Counted from the stretch's first letter, positions 38,868-51,059 are shown. The stretch is DNA of 64,000 nt from Elmis aenea (GCA_947652605.1 OX393576.1:61666966-61730965); one strand, 5' to 3'. A program made the numbers and translations. The notes: generated by a model from the sequence alone, not told the origin.

Positions 38868-41800
38868 CTGTAACACATATAAGTTATAATTAGAAATAAT
38901 TTGTTAGAATGTAGTAATCGATAAGTACATAGATGAACATGTTAAGAACGGCGGGAACATAGTAGTGGAACCCTGTGGATATAACGGACCCACAAGGACA
39001 GGTCAGTCGGCCAACACTTATTGAGCGACCACTTCACGCACAGACCGCACCTCTTAGGGCGACCATTCCCAGCCCAAACCTCTGATTAGAAAACCAAATT
39101 ATTTACTATAGATCAAATCGAATGTTGACACGGACGGAATATAAAAAGCGGCGTTTTATTTTTTCAAACCGCATACGTTCGAAAACCGAACGCTAGGAAA
39201 TTTGTTGGCACAATTTTGGTTTCGGAACATCGATTGGTGTTTAATTAACGCGATGTGGAGCATGGAGCCCATCGCTTGCGGCGGGCCCGGACTGATAACG
39301 GTGCCTTGACCGTCCGCCCGGAGCCATTGCTGACCCACACACACACTTATCAGATGCCGGCACAACCACCATACCGCTGATCAATCAAAACCGACACCCC
39401 GTCATTAATACAAAACGTGGTCCAAATACTCAAACTGTTCCATTAGCTCATTCCAAACTTGTTATTTAACGTAATAATGTTACTTTACGTACTGGAACGT
39501 GATAACACGTATCGATATAAAGATGTTACAGATATTGTTATTAACAAACCCAGTTACGGCCACAAAACACGCATTCGGCTACATTCACAGCGCATAATAC
39601 CGATAAATCGTTCTTAATCGACTGGTAAGTACGTTATAGAAGAGAAAAATTCTCATGACAAACGCACTAAACGAATCAAAAGCAATATTATTAATTTGAA
39701 CTAGTTTGTAACAAACAGATTTATTAGTACATTAGTACCTTAAATGTTTTAAAGACTCTCGCCTTTTTTGTCAAAAGAAATGTTATCAATTAATAAATAA
39801 AAATAGATTCCTACTAAAAAAGGAAGGAGATTATACTGGAGATTAAAAAAAGTGATTGCTAATTAAACTTAAGTATAATAAATAAAGCTAAACATTTTTA
39901 TATGTATCAAATGTTGGTCATCTGAATTTTCCATAAAAGTAAGCAATAAATTTGTATATCTACTGAATTATTAAATTTGAAAACGTTACAGACATCCTGA
40001 CGACATGAGTGTCGGATCGTTGTAATTAAAATGTTAACGTCACAACCTAAATGATTAATGAACTTTTATCTAAGTGGATTACCAATATTCAACAGATTTG
40101 TTTGAAAACAGTGAAAGTTTCACTTACAAAGTATACATTTTGATCAACATTCATTCATTTTCATAATAATGAAATATTTTTAGCAATGAATAAACTTGTC
40201 AGCACCGTTATCTTTATTGACAAAAAGTAGGCTAATTTTTTACATCCGTTTTACAGTCTGTCTGTTTAATTGCACATTAAATTTCTCTAACGGCAAGAAT
40301 TTTTTAAGTTTTGGCGATATAAATTATCATATCTGCACACTAATTTTATTATTATAAAGCGTTTTTGTAACATTTGGCCAATAAATTATGGCCAATTACG
40401 AGTCGATACCTCGCTCTTAAGTGTACTAATCGCCTTTTTTATAACTACTGACACACTCTGTGTTAATACACATGGTGTCCTTTGTCGCTCGCTTACTTCA
40501 GAAATTAAAGTTCGTTAAATTATAAAAACATTGCAAAATATAATGCTCAATATTAATGTATATGTTTGTCACGTACCAAAGTTAATTTTGTATTAAACGT
40601 TTCGTTTATCATCAAAAAATGTTATATCCAAATCTAAATACCTCAAAATGCATAATTGAACTTTTTAATGAATCCAGTATTGCCATGAAAACAAAATTAA
40701 ACCAAAGATTAATAATTATAACGAACCTGCGCAACTTTCCTTTGTTTTCAAGATGAACAAGATATGCGCTTAGCAAGGAGACAAACTATTTGGGTCATCC
40801 TGTATACAGGGTGTCCCAGATTACATTTCCAGCATGCGGATCTCGCTTATTATAAGAGATACACCTTTGTTTAAATTAGATTAATTATTACCAAGTGTGA
40901 GACGAGCCACAATCAATTTTTAAAAGTACAACATTTCTCGTGCTTTAGATGAAAAGGTCGAATTTCTTTTTTCTCGCATAACTTTTTTGTCTTAATCACA
41001 TTAAATCGATTTTATTCGTACCTCGTGAAAATACCTTTTTATGTGTAGAATGTAATTATTATCTTAGATTTTTTTTATCACTTTTCATTTTTGAGATATT
41101 ACCCCTAACTTCATTTTTCCTTATTGCCTTTGGCTTTTTTTTCCCTCTTTCTAACGATATATCATGCCATATCTGTTTTTATAAACAACTCAAGAATTCA
41201 AGAAAAACCGTATTTTACCGATATTGTTTTAAGTTAGCCATGAAACGTATTAAAAGAGCAAGTTGACTTTGGAATAGTGAAATGTGTATTTTTCTCCTGT
41301 TTCTAATGATATATCTTTTGTTGTATCTATTTAAATAAATAACTGAAAATCAAATAAAACCGTATTCCAAAACCAACTTGACGGCCCATTAGAAAAAGTT
41401 TGGGGTACCTAATATCTCAAAAATGAAAAGCGACAAAAACAATCTAAGATAATAGTTACATTTTACATAAAAAAGTACTCTCAGAAAGTACAAATAAAAT
41501 CGATTTAATGATTAAGACAAAAAAGTTATGAGAGAAAAAAGAAATTCGACATTTTCATATTTTTTGCTATAACATCTGAAGCACGAAGAGTTTTGTACTT
41601 TTAAAAATTGATTGTGGCTCCTCTCATAGTAAGGAATAATTCATCTAATTTAAACAAACCCATGCTGGAAATGTAATCTGGGACACCCTGTATGATTAGA
41701 CGGAAGCAGTTTTTTTAGTAAGACTCACTGGAATAGTGTGACAGCGTATGACCGTTCCGTTAACATCATCAAGATACAAGACATCAGAAGCAATGAGTCA

Positions 41801-44800
41801 ATCAAACTGTTCATGGCACATCCTGCACCAATCCTCAATATCAATTGCTCAAATATCTAAGACATCTTCCCGGATTTAAAAAAAAATTGCGCTAGTTCCA
41901 AGATCTATAAAGAATGTTAAATTGTGTTCCAGTTCTTATATGGACTTGCGTTGTGCAATCATTTTATTCCGCATTTCTTGGTATTTCGTATTAAAATTCG
42001 TAAAACGTTACACTTACAAACTGGACGAATACCGTACTTTTCGGATTCGATAAAATATTAAGGTTGCAAATACGACTTCTGGTTCAACCGGAAACGGACT
42101 CAAACTTCAAAATTTTAAATAGAACACGCTATATATTTTTACATTTTTGGATTCCTCTTAAAATTTACTTTAAAAAATGTAAAAGGTGATGTAGGTCTAA
42201 AGTCAACCGTTTTCGTAAAATTTACATTTTTATGAAAATTTTTAGCGATACAGCACTTTCAATTTTTTTAACATTTAAGTTAGGAGTATAAAATCCGCCG
42301 GCCGGCGGAATTCTAAGTCTATATAAGCTATTCCGCCGGCGGACATATAGCCACTTCCTTTAAGTTATTTAAAAAGGCAGTAGAATTTCGTTTGAAAATT
42401 AGATTAATTAAAACTTTACACTAGCTATATTTTTAAAATATTACACAGAGTGTTTTTTACGCTTGGACAAACTCCTGATACTTTAAACTTCGATAACTCA
42501 TTTTTCTTAAATACAACACACCATTTGTTTTCGCATAGTCTTGTAGAAAATTTGAATGTCTTTCAAAAACATTAACCATGTTTCATACCTAAAATCGATA
42601 TTTTTCGAGATATCGCGATTTTATTGTAAATTATTCGGGCAATGTAATATTTTTGAGTAGGCTATGTCCATGTACTTTTACCATTTTTACGTTTAAATCA
42701 AGGTTTCTTAAAATTATACATTTATTCATTGGACCAGTGTGATGGAACAATTACTAAATTCTATAAACTAATTTTTTTTGTGTTTCTGCAGTATGATTTT
42801 TGGTTGAACCGGCAAAAGTTTCAACCCTAACCGTTTTTTTAAATTTAAAGATATAAGACTGATCAGTGACTTTTGTTTAATCAGCGTTCTTTTCGCGTAC
42901 TCAATACATAATCAATCGGTTTTTAAGACTTTGCAAACGATCAAAATCAATTAAATGAAAAATATTGTGGCCCCGATAAGAAACCTCGATATAAACGTAA
43001 GATTGATAAAATTACATTTACATTATAAAAAATTTCGAAATTTCGAAAGGAAAAGATAAAATTATAACTTCCTTGTTTTTATCTTTCAATTGTTTCAAAA
43101 TTATCTCGTAAAATATCTGTTTTAGGTATGAAACATGGTTAATGTTTTTGAAAGACAAACAAATTTTCCGCAAGACAAAACATACACGGTGTTGTATTTA
43201 AGAAAATTGAGTTATCGATGTTTAAAGCTTCACAGGTTTGTCCATGCGTAAAAAACACCCTGTATAATATTTAAAAAATGTAGTTGTGCAAAGTGTTAAA
43301 TAATCTACTGTCAGTCTTATTTTTAAACGGAACTCTAAATTGAAATTGCTGTATTGCTCAAAATTTTTATAAAAATGTAAATTTTACGAAAACGGTTGAC
43401 TGTAGACCCACATAACCTTTTACATTTCTTAAAGTAAATTTTAGGAGGAATCCAAAAATATAAAAATACACAGGGTGTTTTGTTTAAAATTTCAAAGTTT
43501 GAGTCCATTTCCGGTTGGACCGGAAGTCGCAATGCAACCGTAATATTTTCATCGAATCAGAAAAATACCATAACGCTCAGATACAAAATATCATTGTTAT
43601 ATCTGAAATAGTATTCTAGATATTTGTCTGTTTCCATACTTTTGCGCATCCCTGCATTTATCTTACAGCGAGTTTGTTAACCAGTTTTTACACATTTACT
43701 CCTTTAAGCAAATAAATAAAAATGTATACTAGGACCAAAATAAATATGCAATGATCGCTTTAGATAGACGACAAACGCATTCGGGTTGATATCTGACTTT
43801 AGCAAATTTCCAAACGTAACAATACGTTAAAGATAAGGAAGAAGATAAATAAAAAACTAAATTATTACAATAATATCGTCCAGCACTTCGTCAAACATCT
43901 GCTAAAACTGTTTATACAAACATAAATAATAAAACTAAAATTGACCATTTTTTGTTGTTGTTTTTTGAAACGATCGCTCACTTGATTACAAATTATTTAC
44001 GAGACTAGTTTCACGACTTCCTGCCACTTCATTAGTCGTAAATTTTTTAGTTATGTTTAACAGTTGCTGTAACAATGACATTGAACTAAAAGACTTACTA
44101 TCTGGGACAGTATTGCGTGACTCGTGGCTCGCTAGCCACGAGCGGCTCTTACAACATTTTTTTAAACCTGTTTCACATTAACTTATAAATTATAAGGCTT
44201 AGCTGACCAACGTTTTAAGGAACTAAATTGCCTTAAGATATTAAAATTTTAATACGTTGCATTCTTGTAGCCAAAAAATATTGATAAATGTTTAAATTTG
44301 AATTATTTAAGTTATATATGTCATTTTTAAGTACAGTTTCTGCTGGAGGAAAGCTATACCCTTATCAAACACATTTTGATATAGCGTAAAATTTTCCTTA
44401 ATTCTGATCTCTTTTAATAATTTAAGCGAGTCTTTTTGCGATAAAAAGTTTTGCAATCCAAGCTAATACAAAATTTCTTTGAAATGTGATCCAAAAAAGA
44501 CTTTTTTTTTTAAATAGCCTTTAAAATTGATATTTTTAATTTTTGTTTATGCTGTAGTTAATATATTAGGTCACTTTTTAAAATTTTTAATTTTTTTTGT
44601 TTACTATCAGGGTTAAAAGACAGTAAAGTAAGCTGACTTTAAAAGACAGATTTAAATTTTGCTGGTTCAGATTTAATTGTTTTAAATAGTAGCTTAATAA
44701 TAAGGCTATTAGCCTTATTATTAACCCATAGTTGGCTATGACCTCATAAAAAAACAATTTTTTTTCGTCTTTTTAACAGGGTTTGGCAAAATTAGATTTT

Positions 44801-47800
44801 TATTAAAAAAATCACGAATTTTTGTTTTTTTTTTAACCCAAATATTTTTTTTATAACTAACGTATTCATTATTCACCCTACAGTATTCTATCTATACAGC
44901 GCCATTCAAAAAGTATCTACAAATGAAAAAGTTTTTTATTAAACATTTCTCAGAAACTTTTATTCTTGATAAAAATTAGTGGATGATCTAAAACTAATTT
45001 TAAGATGGAAAATTTATTCGAAACTAGATTAAAGCGATTTCAGAAATATTCACAGTAAAGTGGCCTTATTTTAAGAGTTACAAAAAAAACTTCATAGAGA
45101 ACGATTGCTTAGAGTATTCAAAAATACGACCAAAGGTGAAATTTGTCGTTAAAATTTCAATTTTTATTTTACAGTAATTTTAACATCCAAAAATTCTGCA
45201 ATAAATGAGAAGGATTTTAACGATTTTAGAAATATTCGGAGGAGTAAATGGCCCATATTTTAAAAAAGTTTAAATAAAAATTAATTTACAATATAAAAAT
45301 AATGTTAAATAAATTAACCTTTTCTCTTGATGTTTTTAACTCCTTAAATAAGAGCACTTTAATTTTGCAAATTGTTCTAAAATCGCTAAAAACTAGTATT
45401 GTATAAACTTTTATTGAGCTTTTTAAACTTAAAATAAGTTTTAGACCATGCACCAACTTTTCTCGAGAATATATTTTCTGATTCATCGATAATAAAACAC
45501 TTATCTATTAGTTGCAAACTTTTATTAACGATTTTGATTTTTGTTTATTATCTAACGTGCCATGGAACTTTTTTAAAACATTTAAGAATCACTGAATAAG
45601 TCTCAGAAAGGAGAACAATTTGTCTTATTCTAACTTCTTTGTAGCTCTAACCGTTTACGAGATCTTAATAGTGGCCCTTCTATGTGGACAAGCAGTCACA
45701 ATTATGTCATAATTTGGTTGATAACTTAGTACCTTATAAGCAGAATACAAATCTAGTTTTTAAGGCCACGTTGTTTAGGTATAGGTATGTGAAACAAATG
45801 TGTTCTTATCATTTGTTTCAAAAAATAAATATTAGCAATCAATTGTTTTTAAATAAGCAACAACTGAATCTCCATTGAGTTAATTGTTACGCAACAGGTT
45901 TTAAAGTCGTAACACTTCGTCAATTAACAACATCATACTTTAAACCGTGTGCTTGTATAATACAGAAGTATGTTGACTTAATAAATTCTCAGCTACTTAT
46001 TTCGCCTGCGTCGTTACGGTAATGCATAGCGCAGACCACTTTTCTATAAATGTGCAAAAAAAAAAACAATCGCGTGATCACGTCGGATCCTAGTAGATAG
46101 CACCTTAGCACCTCAAATTAGATAATTGATCTATTTAATCGTGCTTATTTATCTGGATCATTATAAAATAAAGTAAAGTAGATCGCTACAAAAATAACAG
46201 TAAAAAATAAATAATTAAAGCTGGTAACATTCGTAAGAAGTAGACCACGAAACCGTTTAAACTGAAATCTGTAAAGCAACAATCAATTTATAATTATCAA
46301 ATAAGGTTATAATAACTTGTCGGTGTTAATGATTTAATTAAAAAAAAACACTATTATTATTAACCTAATTTGGCGCTGATAATTATGCAGGTTAATTGTT
46401 TTAAATTGCCAACTGCATTCGAGGTATTATCCCATTGTTGCAGTAATGAAATGACAAGAAAGCACTTACATATTCTTGAAATTTTTTGAAAAACCTGTCG
46501 TTAACAATTAAATTGCTCTTTAACATTCATTAGCGGAATTATCGGCATATGTTGTGATGTCAGTAATTTTTATAATTGTGGCTAGTATTGGCTGTACAGA
46601 TGGGTCACTACAATTATTTTAAAATTTAGAATTATTGTAATTTGACGTACAAGGTTTTTTTTGTAGCAAAACTGCAACAGATGGCAAAATACGGTGTTAA
46701 TTAGCTTGTAGACAAGACTTCATATGACAGATGCTGCATTTTAAAAATGCAGTATGTTCGAGGATGCCATTTGCTTGTTGTCAAATATTTATAGAAAGCT
46801 TCATGCTAATATAGGTCAATATTAATCTAGCAAAAAGTGGTTCACGCTTAACAATACACAGATTTTTGTTTGATCCGTATTTTAAAATTAATTGTTGATT
46901 TTTCTAACACAAAGATGAAAAGAATTAGTGATGAACCACAGCATCCTAGCACTTTAAAATCCGCATAAAACAATTTACAAAGAAGAATAAAATACATAGC
47001 TAACTATTTTCGGAAATCAATTTAATCATTTTTGAAAATTTGCTATAACTTCTTTATTCATTAAATTAGAACAGTATGTTATATAGGTTTTTCACCCAGA
47101 TGTTTATGCTTAATTTTAAAACAAAAGTAAATTATTTTTAGCCACCTTGACTTTCGAGATATAGAGTAAACTTGTATTTTTTTAAATAGAAACCCTAGTT
47201 GGCCATGATTTTATGCGAAAGAGTATTGTTTTAGTTTTTCAAAACTATATAATTTTCTAAATTTGTTGCAAAAAATAACCGAGATATAGCTGGTTTTGTA
47301 AAATTTCCTAATCAAAGTTTGCCGTGATTTCGTAAACAAGATGTTTGAAATTATTAAACAACTAAACGTTATTTCGAAGTAAATTTTTCAACTTAAAAGC
47401 AAATCCGTGTATTCTTTTGTATTTTATAACTGTTTATTGTGGTATATGAACATGGCTAAATTTGAACTGTTTGAAAAGATTAATATGTTGGAATATTACT
47501 TTGTAAGTGATAAAAACGTAGCGGCTGCTACGGAATTTACTTGGCAATGACGTTTAGTTGTTTAATAATTGCAAACATCACTTGTTTACGAAATCATGGC
47601 AAACTTTAATGATCAAATTTTTACAAAATTGGCCATATCTCTATTAATCTTTGCAACAAATATATAAAACTATATATTTTTGAAAAGCTAAAAAAATACT
47701 CTTTCACATAAAGTCATGACCAATTAGGGTTTCTATTTAAAAAAAGTTAAGTTTACTCCATATCTCGAAAGTCAAGGTGGATAAAAATAAGCATAAACAT

Positions 47801-49114
47801 TTTTATAAAAAAAAAAACTATATAACATTGTTTTAATTTAATAAATAAAGAAGTTATAGCAAATTTTCAAAAATGACGAAATTTTATTTTTCGTCTGTAG
47901 TGCCAAAATGGAATCCAATAGGAAGAAATCTGACTACACAGGCGTTATTTTCTCAAAAATATAGCTCAAGTGACCAAAATAAAATTTTCGCTATCTATTG
48001 CGGTAACCGAGATACCATGTAAAACATTCGATTTTGGTTCTCACTCTATACAGTCTACACTACACACATTCGTTTAATTGCAGTTAATTTAAAAAAAATA
48101 AAAAAGTTTTGAAGTTGGAAAATGATTAGCAGCCGACAGAAGTGATCATACTTCACCAAAAGTATTTCTTTAAGATTAAGGATTTTCTCAATTTTTTTTT
48201 TCATATAGTTTTGGTACTACAAAAGTTTGCTTCTATCAATAAAACATGTTTTTGTATTCATCAACTATATTTCTACCAAACTTTCTAAATTTTAAGCCTT
48301 TTTTTTTATACAAAACAAAGAAAAAACATTATTCTTGACATTAATAACGTAACGTTATAATAATCTTTTTTTTTTAAGTGATTTAATTTTGTACTACTTT
48401 ACTAATATCATTAACAACATCAAGTTAATAGAGCCTACATAAACATGTGTAGCGTTCAATATATCTGTTGATCACACAAAATGTTGGGCTTATTCTAATC
48501 GCCTCAGGCTGTTTACAAACCTGGAATGAATATGGTACATTTGGAGACACGTTAAACAGAAAATTAAATAAGTTTGGCCCGCATTCGAAGAGAACAAGTT
48601 AAACACAAAATTAAATAACACTTAACCCATAACCGGGAAGATTTCTTCAGAACTAACAAGTTGGTACTTATGTTAAAAGGCTTTTCGTTAATTACAACTG
48701 ATTTATGAACTTGAAATTGGTTTTATTGTCCTGCCTTGTTGATTTTGGTCAATTTACTTGTGTAAAGATTTTAGATAATACTTTGAAGAACGTGATAGTC
48801 AACAAAATACTTAAAATTTGAAAGCATGAGACTTTATTTTGGCAATTTAAACAGGACGTCCCGAAACGTGTGTGCATGGGTCTGTTTGTTCTTAGATTTT
48901 ATGTGAATTTTCCAAGCCAACTTCTGTAGCCCCAACATATATGGAATCCAAAGTTTTTTGTTCAAATTTATCACTTTCTTGGCACTTTTAGCCTTATGAA
49001 TCCGCGAGTATGTAGGCCCGAATGTGCGATTATAGTTTGACCCAAGACAATCTTAAAAGTTTTACTTACCCCTATATACAGTAGGCTAGCCAGGAGAAGC
49101 GCGTGCAACCGCAT
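37164..49114 (-). CDS. dyl: ZP-domain membrane protein, dusky-like type (whole gene, 2 coding exons)
   Basis: The coding join on the reverse strand is 49114-49070 and 38867-37164: 1749 bases, 582 residues. The leader MRLHALLLASLLYIG is completed by LAILVTAEE from the next exon, giving a good signal peptide. A Pro/Gly-rich region (GPPPPLPSK) leads to GGDIWP and a ZP module at about 161-412, with cysteines in LDVKCEKNLMKVYV, HCVHLPAG, HACGTSGNTENGLYGYG, RCTWHDQYEK, GCWMQIQVGKGPW, RNCMAHDGKRAPIQL and ICRYQCPEQC. A furin-like RRIKR is at 459-463 and a membrane span at about 525-548. In Drosophila, Dyl organises apical matrix in hairs, bristles and denticles and is a Shavenbaby target. I name it from the very conserved ZP core. 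A miniature or dusky co-orthologue is the alternative. Confidence 0.85.
38935..39425. promoter_or_regulatory. GC-richer intronic island next to the dusky-like main exon, candidate enhancer
   Basis: This block stands out from its AT-rich surroundings (GGAGCCCATCGCTTGCGGCG, GACCGTCCGCCCGGAGCC). It contains two CCGTTAT sites on the reverse strand (ATAACGG at 38981-38987 and ATAACGGT at 39295-39302), matching the CNGTTA core of Ovo/Shavenbaby, and a TTTAATTAA homeodomain-type word near 39240. No protein frame is convincing. An upstream promoter or noncoding exon is another reading. Confidence 0.4.
39426..40803. other. Intronic sequence without recognised features
   Basis: AT-rich, with no repeats or coding signal seen. 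Confidence 0.4.
40804..41692. mobile_element. Foldback element with CAGGGTGTCCCAGATTACA tips
   Basis: TATACAGGGTGTCCCAGATT at the left and AATCTGGGACACCCTGTAT at the right. The arms of more than 300 bases pair (for example GCCACAATCAATTTTTAAAA and ATAACTTTTTTGTCTTAAT with inverses). Confidence 0.85.
42030..43572. mobile_element. Foldback element containing another foldback (42430-43280)
   Basis: The outer arms 42030-42260 and 43330-43572 share ACTTCTGGTTCAACCGGAAA, CAACCGTTTTCGTAAAATTT and others with inverses. The tip-like ACACGCTATATA / ACACAGGGTGTTTT lies inside the arms, as in element E. The inner element runs from ACACAGAGTGTTTTTTACGC to GCGTAAAAAACACCCTGTATAA with arms of about 170 bases. 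The gap holds GC-rich palindromes (42294-42309 and 42332-42343). Confidence 0.8.
44121..44142. repeat. Perfect short hairpin
   Basis: CTCGTGGCT is followed by a CGCT loop and AGCCACGAG: a 9-bp perfect, GC-rich stem in AT-rich DNA. Function unknown. Confidence 0.6.
44777..45640. mobile_element. Second, partial copy of the 2326-4085 transposon family
   Basis: Starts CAGGGTTTGGCAAAATTAG and continues with sequence that is the inverse of the right half of the 2326-4085 element (TACAGCGCCATTCAAAAAGT, GATGATCTAAAACTAATTTT, AGATTAAAGCGATTTCAGAA). The right boundary is unclear. A CTAACCGTTTACGAGATC word near 45650 resembles the tips of foldback family B. Confidence 0.5.
45680..47009. other. Intronic sequence without recognised features
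   Basis: AT-rich. Only a small hairpin (CTGCATTTT/AAAATGCAG near 46733-46752) is seen. Confidence 0.4.
47010..47893. mobile_element. Foldback element without the usual tip
   Basis: TTTTGAAAATTTGCTATAAC, CACCTTGACTTTCGAGATAT and TGTTTAATAATT-type segments of the left arm (47020-47400) are inverted in 47510-47890. The outer end lacks a CAGGGTG tip, so the termini may be lost or it may be a different family. Confidence 0.75.
47900..49063. other. Intronic sequence without recognised features
   Basis: AT-rich, up to the leader-exon donor. No repeats were recognised. Confidence 0.4.
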
Positions 49115-49143
49115 TTCCTTTGCACTGTCCCTGTTGCAGGTTT
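49070..49143 (-). CDS. dyl: dusky-like-type gene, exon with start codon and first half of the signal peptide (coding 49114-49070)
   Basis: ATG at 49114-49112, 15 codons, then donor gtaagt in phase 0. Joining to LAILVTAEE restores a hydrophobic leader of normal length. An acceptor-like catttcag precedes 49143, but its pyrimidine tract is weak, so the exon may instead begin at a promoter just upstream. Confidence 0.75.
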
Positions 49144-49267
49144 CTGAAATGATTTTCATTCATTAAAATGCGTTTTTCCTAGTCACAAAAAAAAGAGGAA
49201 ATGCAATTGCACACATATTATCTACATAATCACTTTAGTTTAGTTGCAACAAAGAGTTAGATTGGCA

Positions 49268-49273
49268 TTTATA
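49268..49273 (-). promoter_or_regulatory. Possible TATA box upstream of the dusky-like leader exon
   Basis: CCTATAAATG on the reverse strand lies about 150 bases upstream of the ATG. A start about 30 bases downstream would give a 5' UTR of roughly 125 bases if the exon is not spliced at 49143. The evidence is position and motif only. Confidence 0.25.
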
Positions 49274-49675
49274 GGTATGAATGTACACAGTGCAATACAA
49301 AACTGTACAAGAAAATATTTATTAGGTGTATGTTCAGTGATCTCAGTTTAAATTACATGCACATGAACAGTTATTTATATTGCAGTAATAAAAAAATCTT
49401 TTTCACAAGAAAATTCAAATTTTTTAAATTGTTTTAGGAACTCAAGTTATAGGAAAAATGATTCTTGCGAGGAAAAAATCCGGAGATATTTGTAGCTGGT
49501 CACAGTAGAAGGATAAACAAAGAGAACGAGGAAGAAAAATAAAATGTTATATACTTAGATAGAATCAAACGTTTATATACAACACAGCCAACTCAATAAA
49601 TATAAATACATGAATTAAATAACAATGCTGTTTCAAATTTGTTTTCAAGTTTTTACAGGTAACACAACATATATT

Positions 49676-50092
49676 ATTTTTCTACGACCACTAATGTAAA
49701 TGACTGTTACCGTACAGCCTGCATGTATAGTAAGTGGGTCCTTACGCACGGTAAGCAAAAAGCACAGTTTTTTTGAAGAAAAGATCAAAGTAGACTCACG
49801 TCAAACACTCCTGCATGTCTAGTAAGTGAGTTATAACACACGGTAAACAAAACGCACCCTTGTCTATAAATGTCAAAAAAGGCTTACGTCAAAATTGACA
49901 AGACAACGTTATTACATGTGTATATTAGCCAAAATGGCCCTAAAATCGTAGGTATTATGTGATCGTAGAAAAAGTAAACTACATAACACGAGTTGTAAAG
50001 CAATTACGCACGAGTGGAAAACTTGTGCACGGAGCCGCGTAGCGGAGTGCGTATTTCCACGATAATATGCTTCTTACAACTCTTGTTAGGTA
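49676..50092 (-). repeat. Dispersed repeat, copy C (inverted)
   Basis: Reverse complement of copies A and B, with both GCATGCAG-type monomers and the TTACAACTCGTGTTATGTAG end. It carries an extra GC-rich hairpin (GTGCACGGAGCCGCGTAGCG). Confidence 0.7.
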
Positions 50093-50830
50093 ATATATTT
50101 ACATGGTGCATAAAAATTTCTCTCTATTTCTCTATAAAATAGTTCATAAGAAATTATTTGTTTCTGTCGAAACAGCGCGAATTGCGTCCCAAATGATATA
50201 ATAGAAAAATCCAATGATATTTTTCATACACAAATATACATCCCACATAAATGCTTAAGTTAACCAAACATTTACAGATAATACCTAGTAATTATTGTAA
50301 TAGAAACGTATTTTGAAAGACGGAGATAAAGAAATGAAGAGACAGACACACAAGCAAACATCAAGGGGAAACAATCGAATAATATTACGAAATCTGTTAA
50401 ACAGATCTTTTCTATAAGTTTTTCTAACCACACTACTTAATTTTTATTTTACATTGTGCTGCTAGCACGGAAGTACCCACACATAGAGGTTGTATATCAG
50501 GTTGTTACAGTTTGGTTGTTATAACAAGGACTTGTATTCAATTTCTCGTAATATCCGCTTACAATTAAACTAGTAAGGAGACAGATGTACTAGTAAATGT
50601 AGATGTAATAACAGCAATTACGGGACAACTACCCACGCTCACGGTATGTGGTAAATGTGAAAGCAATAAACAGGTCCGGCGCTAACCATTAACTTGTCAT
50701 GCATCATGCTTTCATCAGACTTGCATAGCAATTGTAATGCAATACGTATTTTATGTTCAGGCATTATAGACACATGCAGGTATGTTTATCTTGTTCTATT
50801 GTCTTGCTCTAATTTCTTCTGTTTTCTCAG
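50093..50830. other. Intergenic sequence without recognised features
   Basis: No repeat or exon is recognised until the splice-acceptor-like site at 50830. Confidence 0.35.
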
Positions 50831-51032
50831 TTTAGATGACTATGTAAACCAACTATTTTATCCGGGCTATCATAAGGATCTCGAATGCTATAACTCAATT
50901 ATTGACCCTAAAGGGGTCGTAAAACATTTAAAGAAGGGGCGAAAAGAAGTGGAAATCAGAGAGCGAACTATTTATTGGCACTACAAAAAAAAATATAACA
51001 AAATAGAAAATGAGACTCCCTTTTTTAAATAA
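50831..51032 (+). CDS. Exon-like open frame of unknown family
   Basis: A good acceptor (ttcttctgttttctcag) ends at 50830. The following frame has protein-like composition (LDDYVNQLFYPGYHKDLECY, then VVKHLKKGRKEVEIRERTIY) and stops at 51030-51032. It may be the last exon of a small gene, a processed fragment, or an unrecognised part of the adjacent retroelement. No upstream exon is identified. Confidence 0.3.
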
Positions 51033-51059
51033 AGTAGTATAATTTTGTTTCTTTATTTT

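Larger units (their letters stand above)
38868..49069 (-). other. Intron of the dusky-like-type gene (10.2 kb)
   Basis: Bounded on the reverse strand by gtaagt (49069-49064) and tgttacag (ending 38868), phase 0. It contains a GC-richer island beside the main exon, at least four foldback or MITE elements and otherwise AT-rich sequence. No extra exon is evident. Confidence 0.75.
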
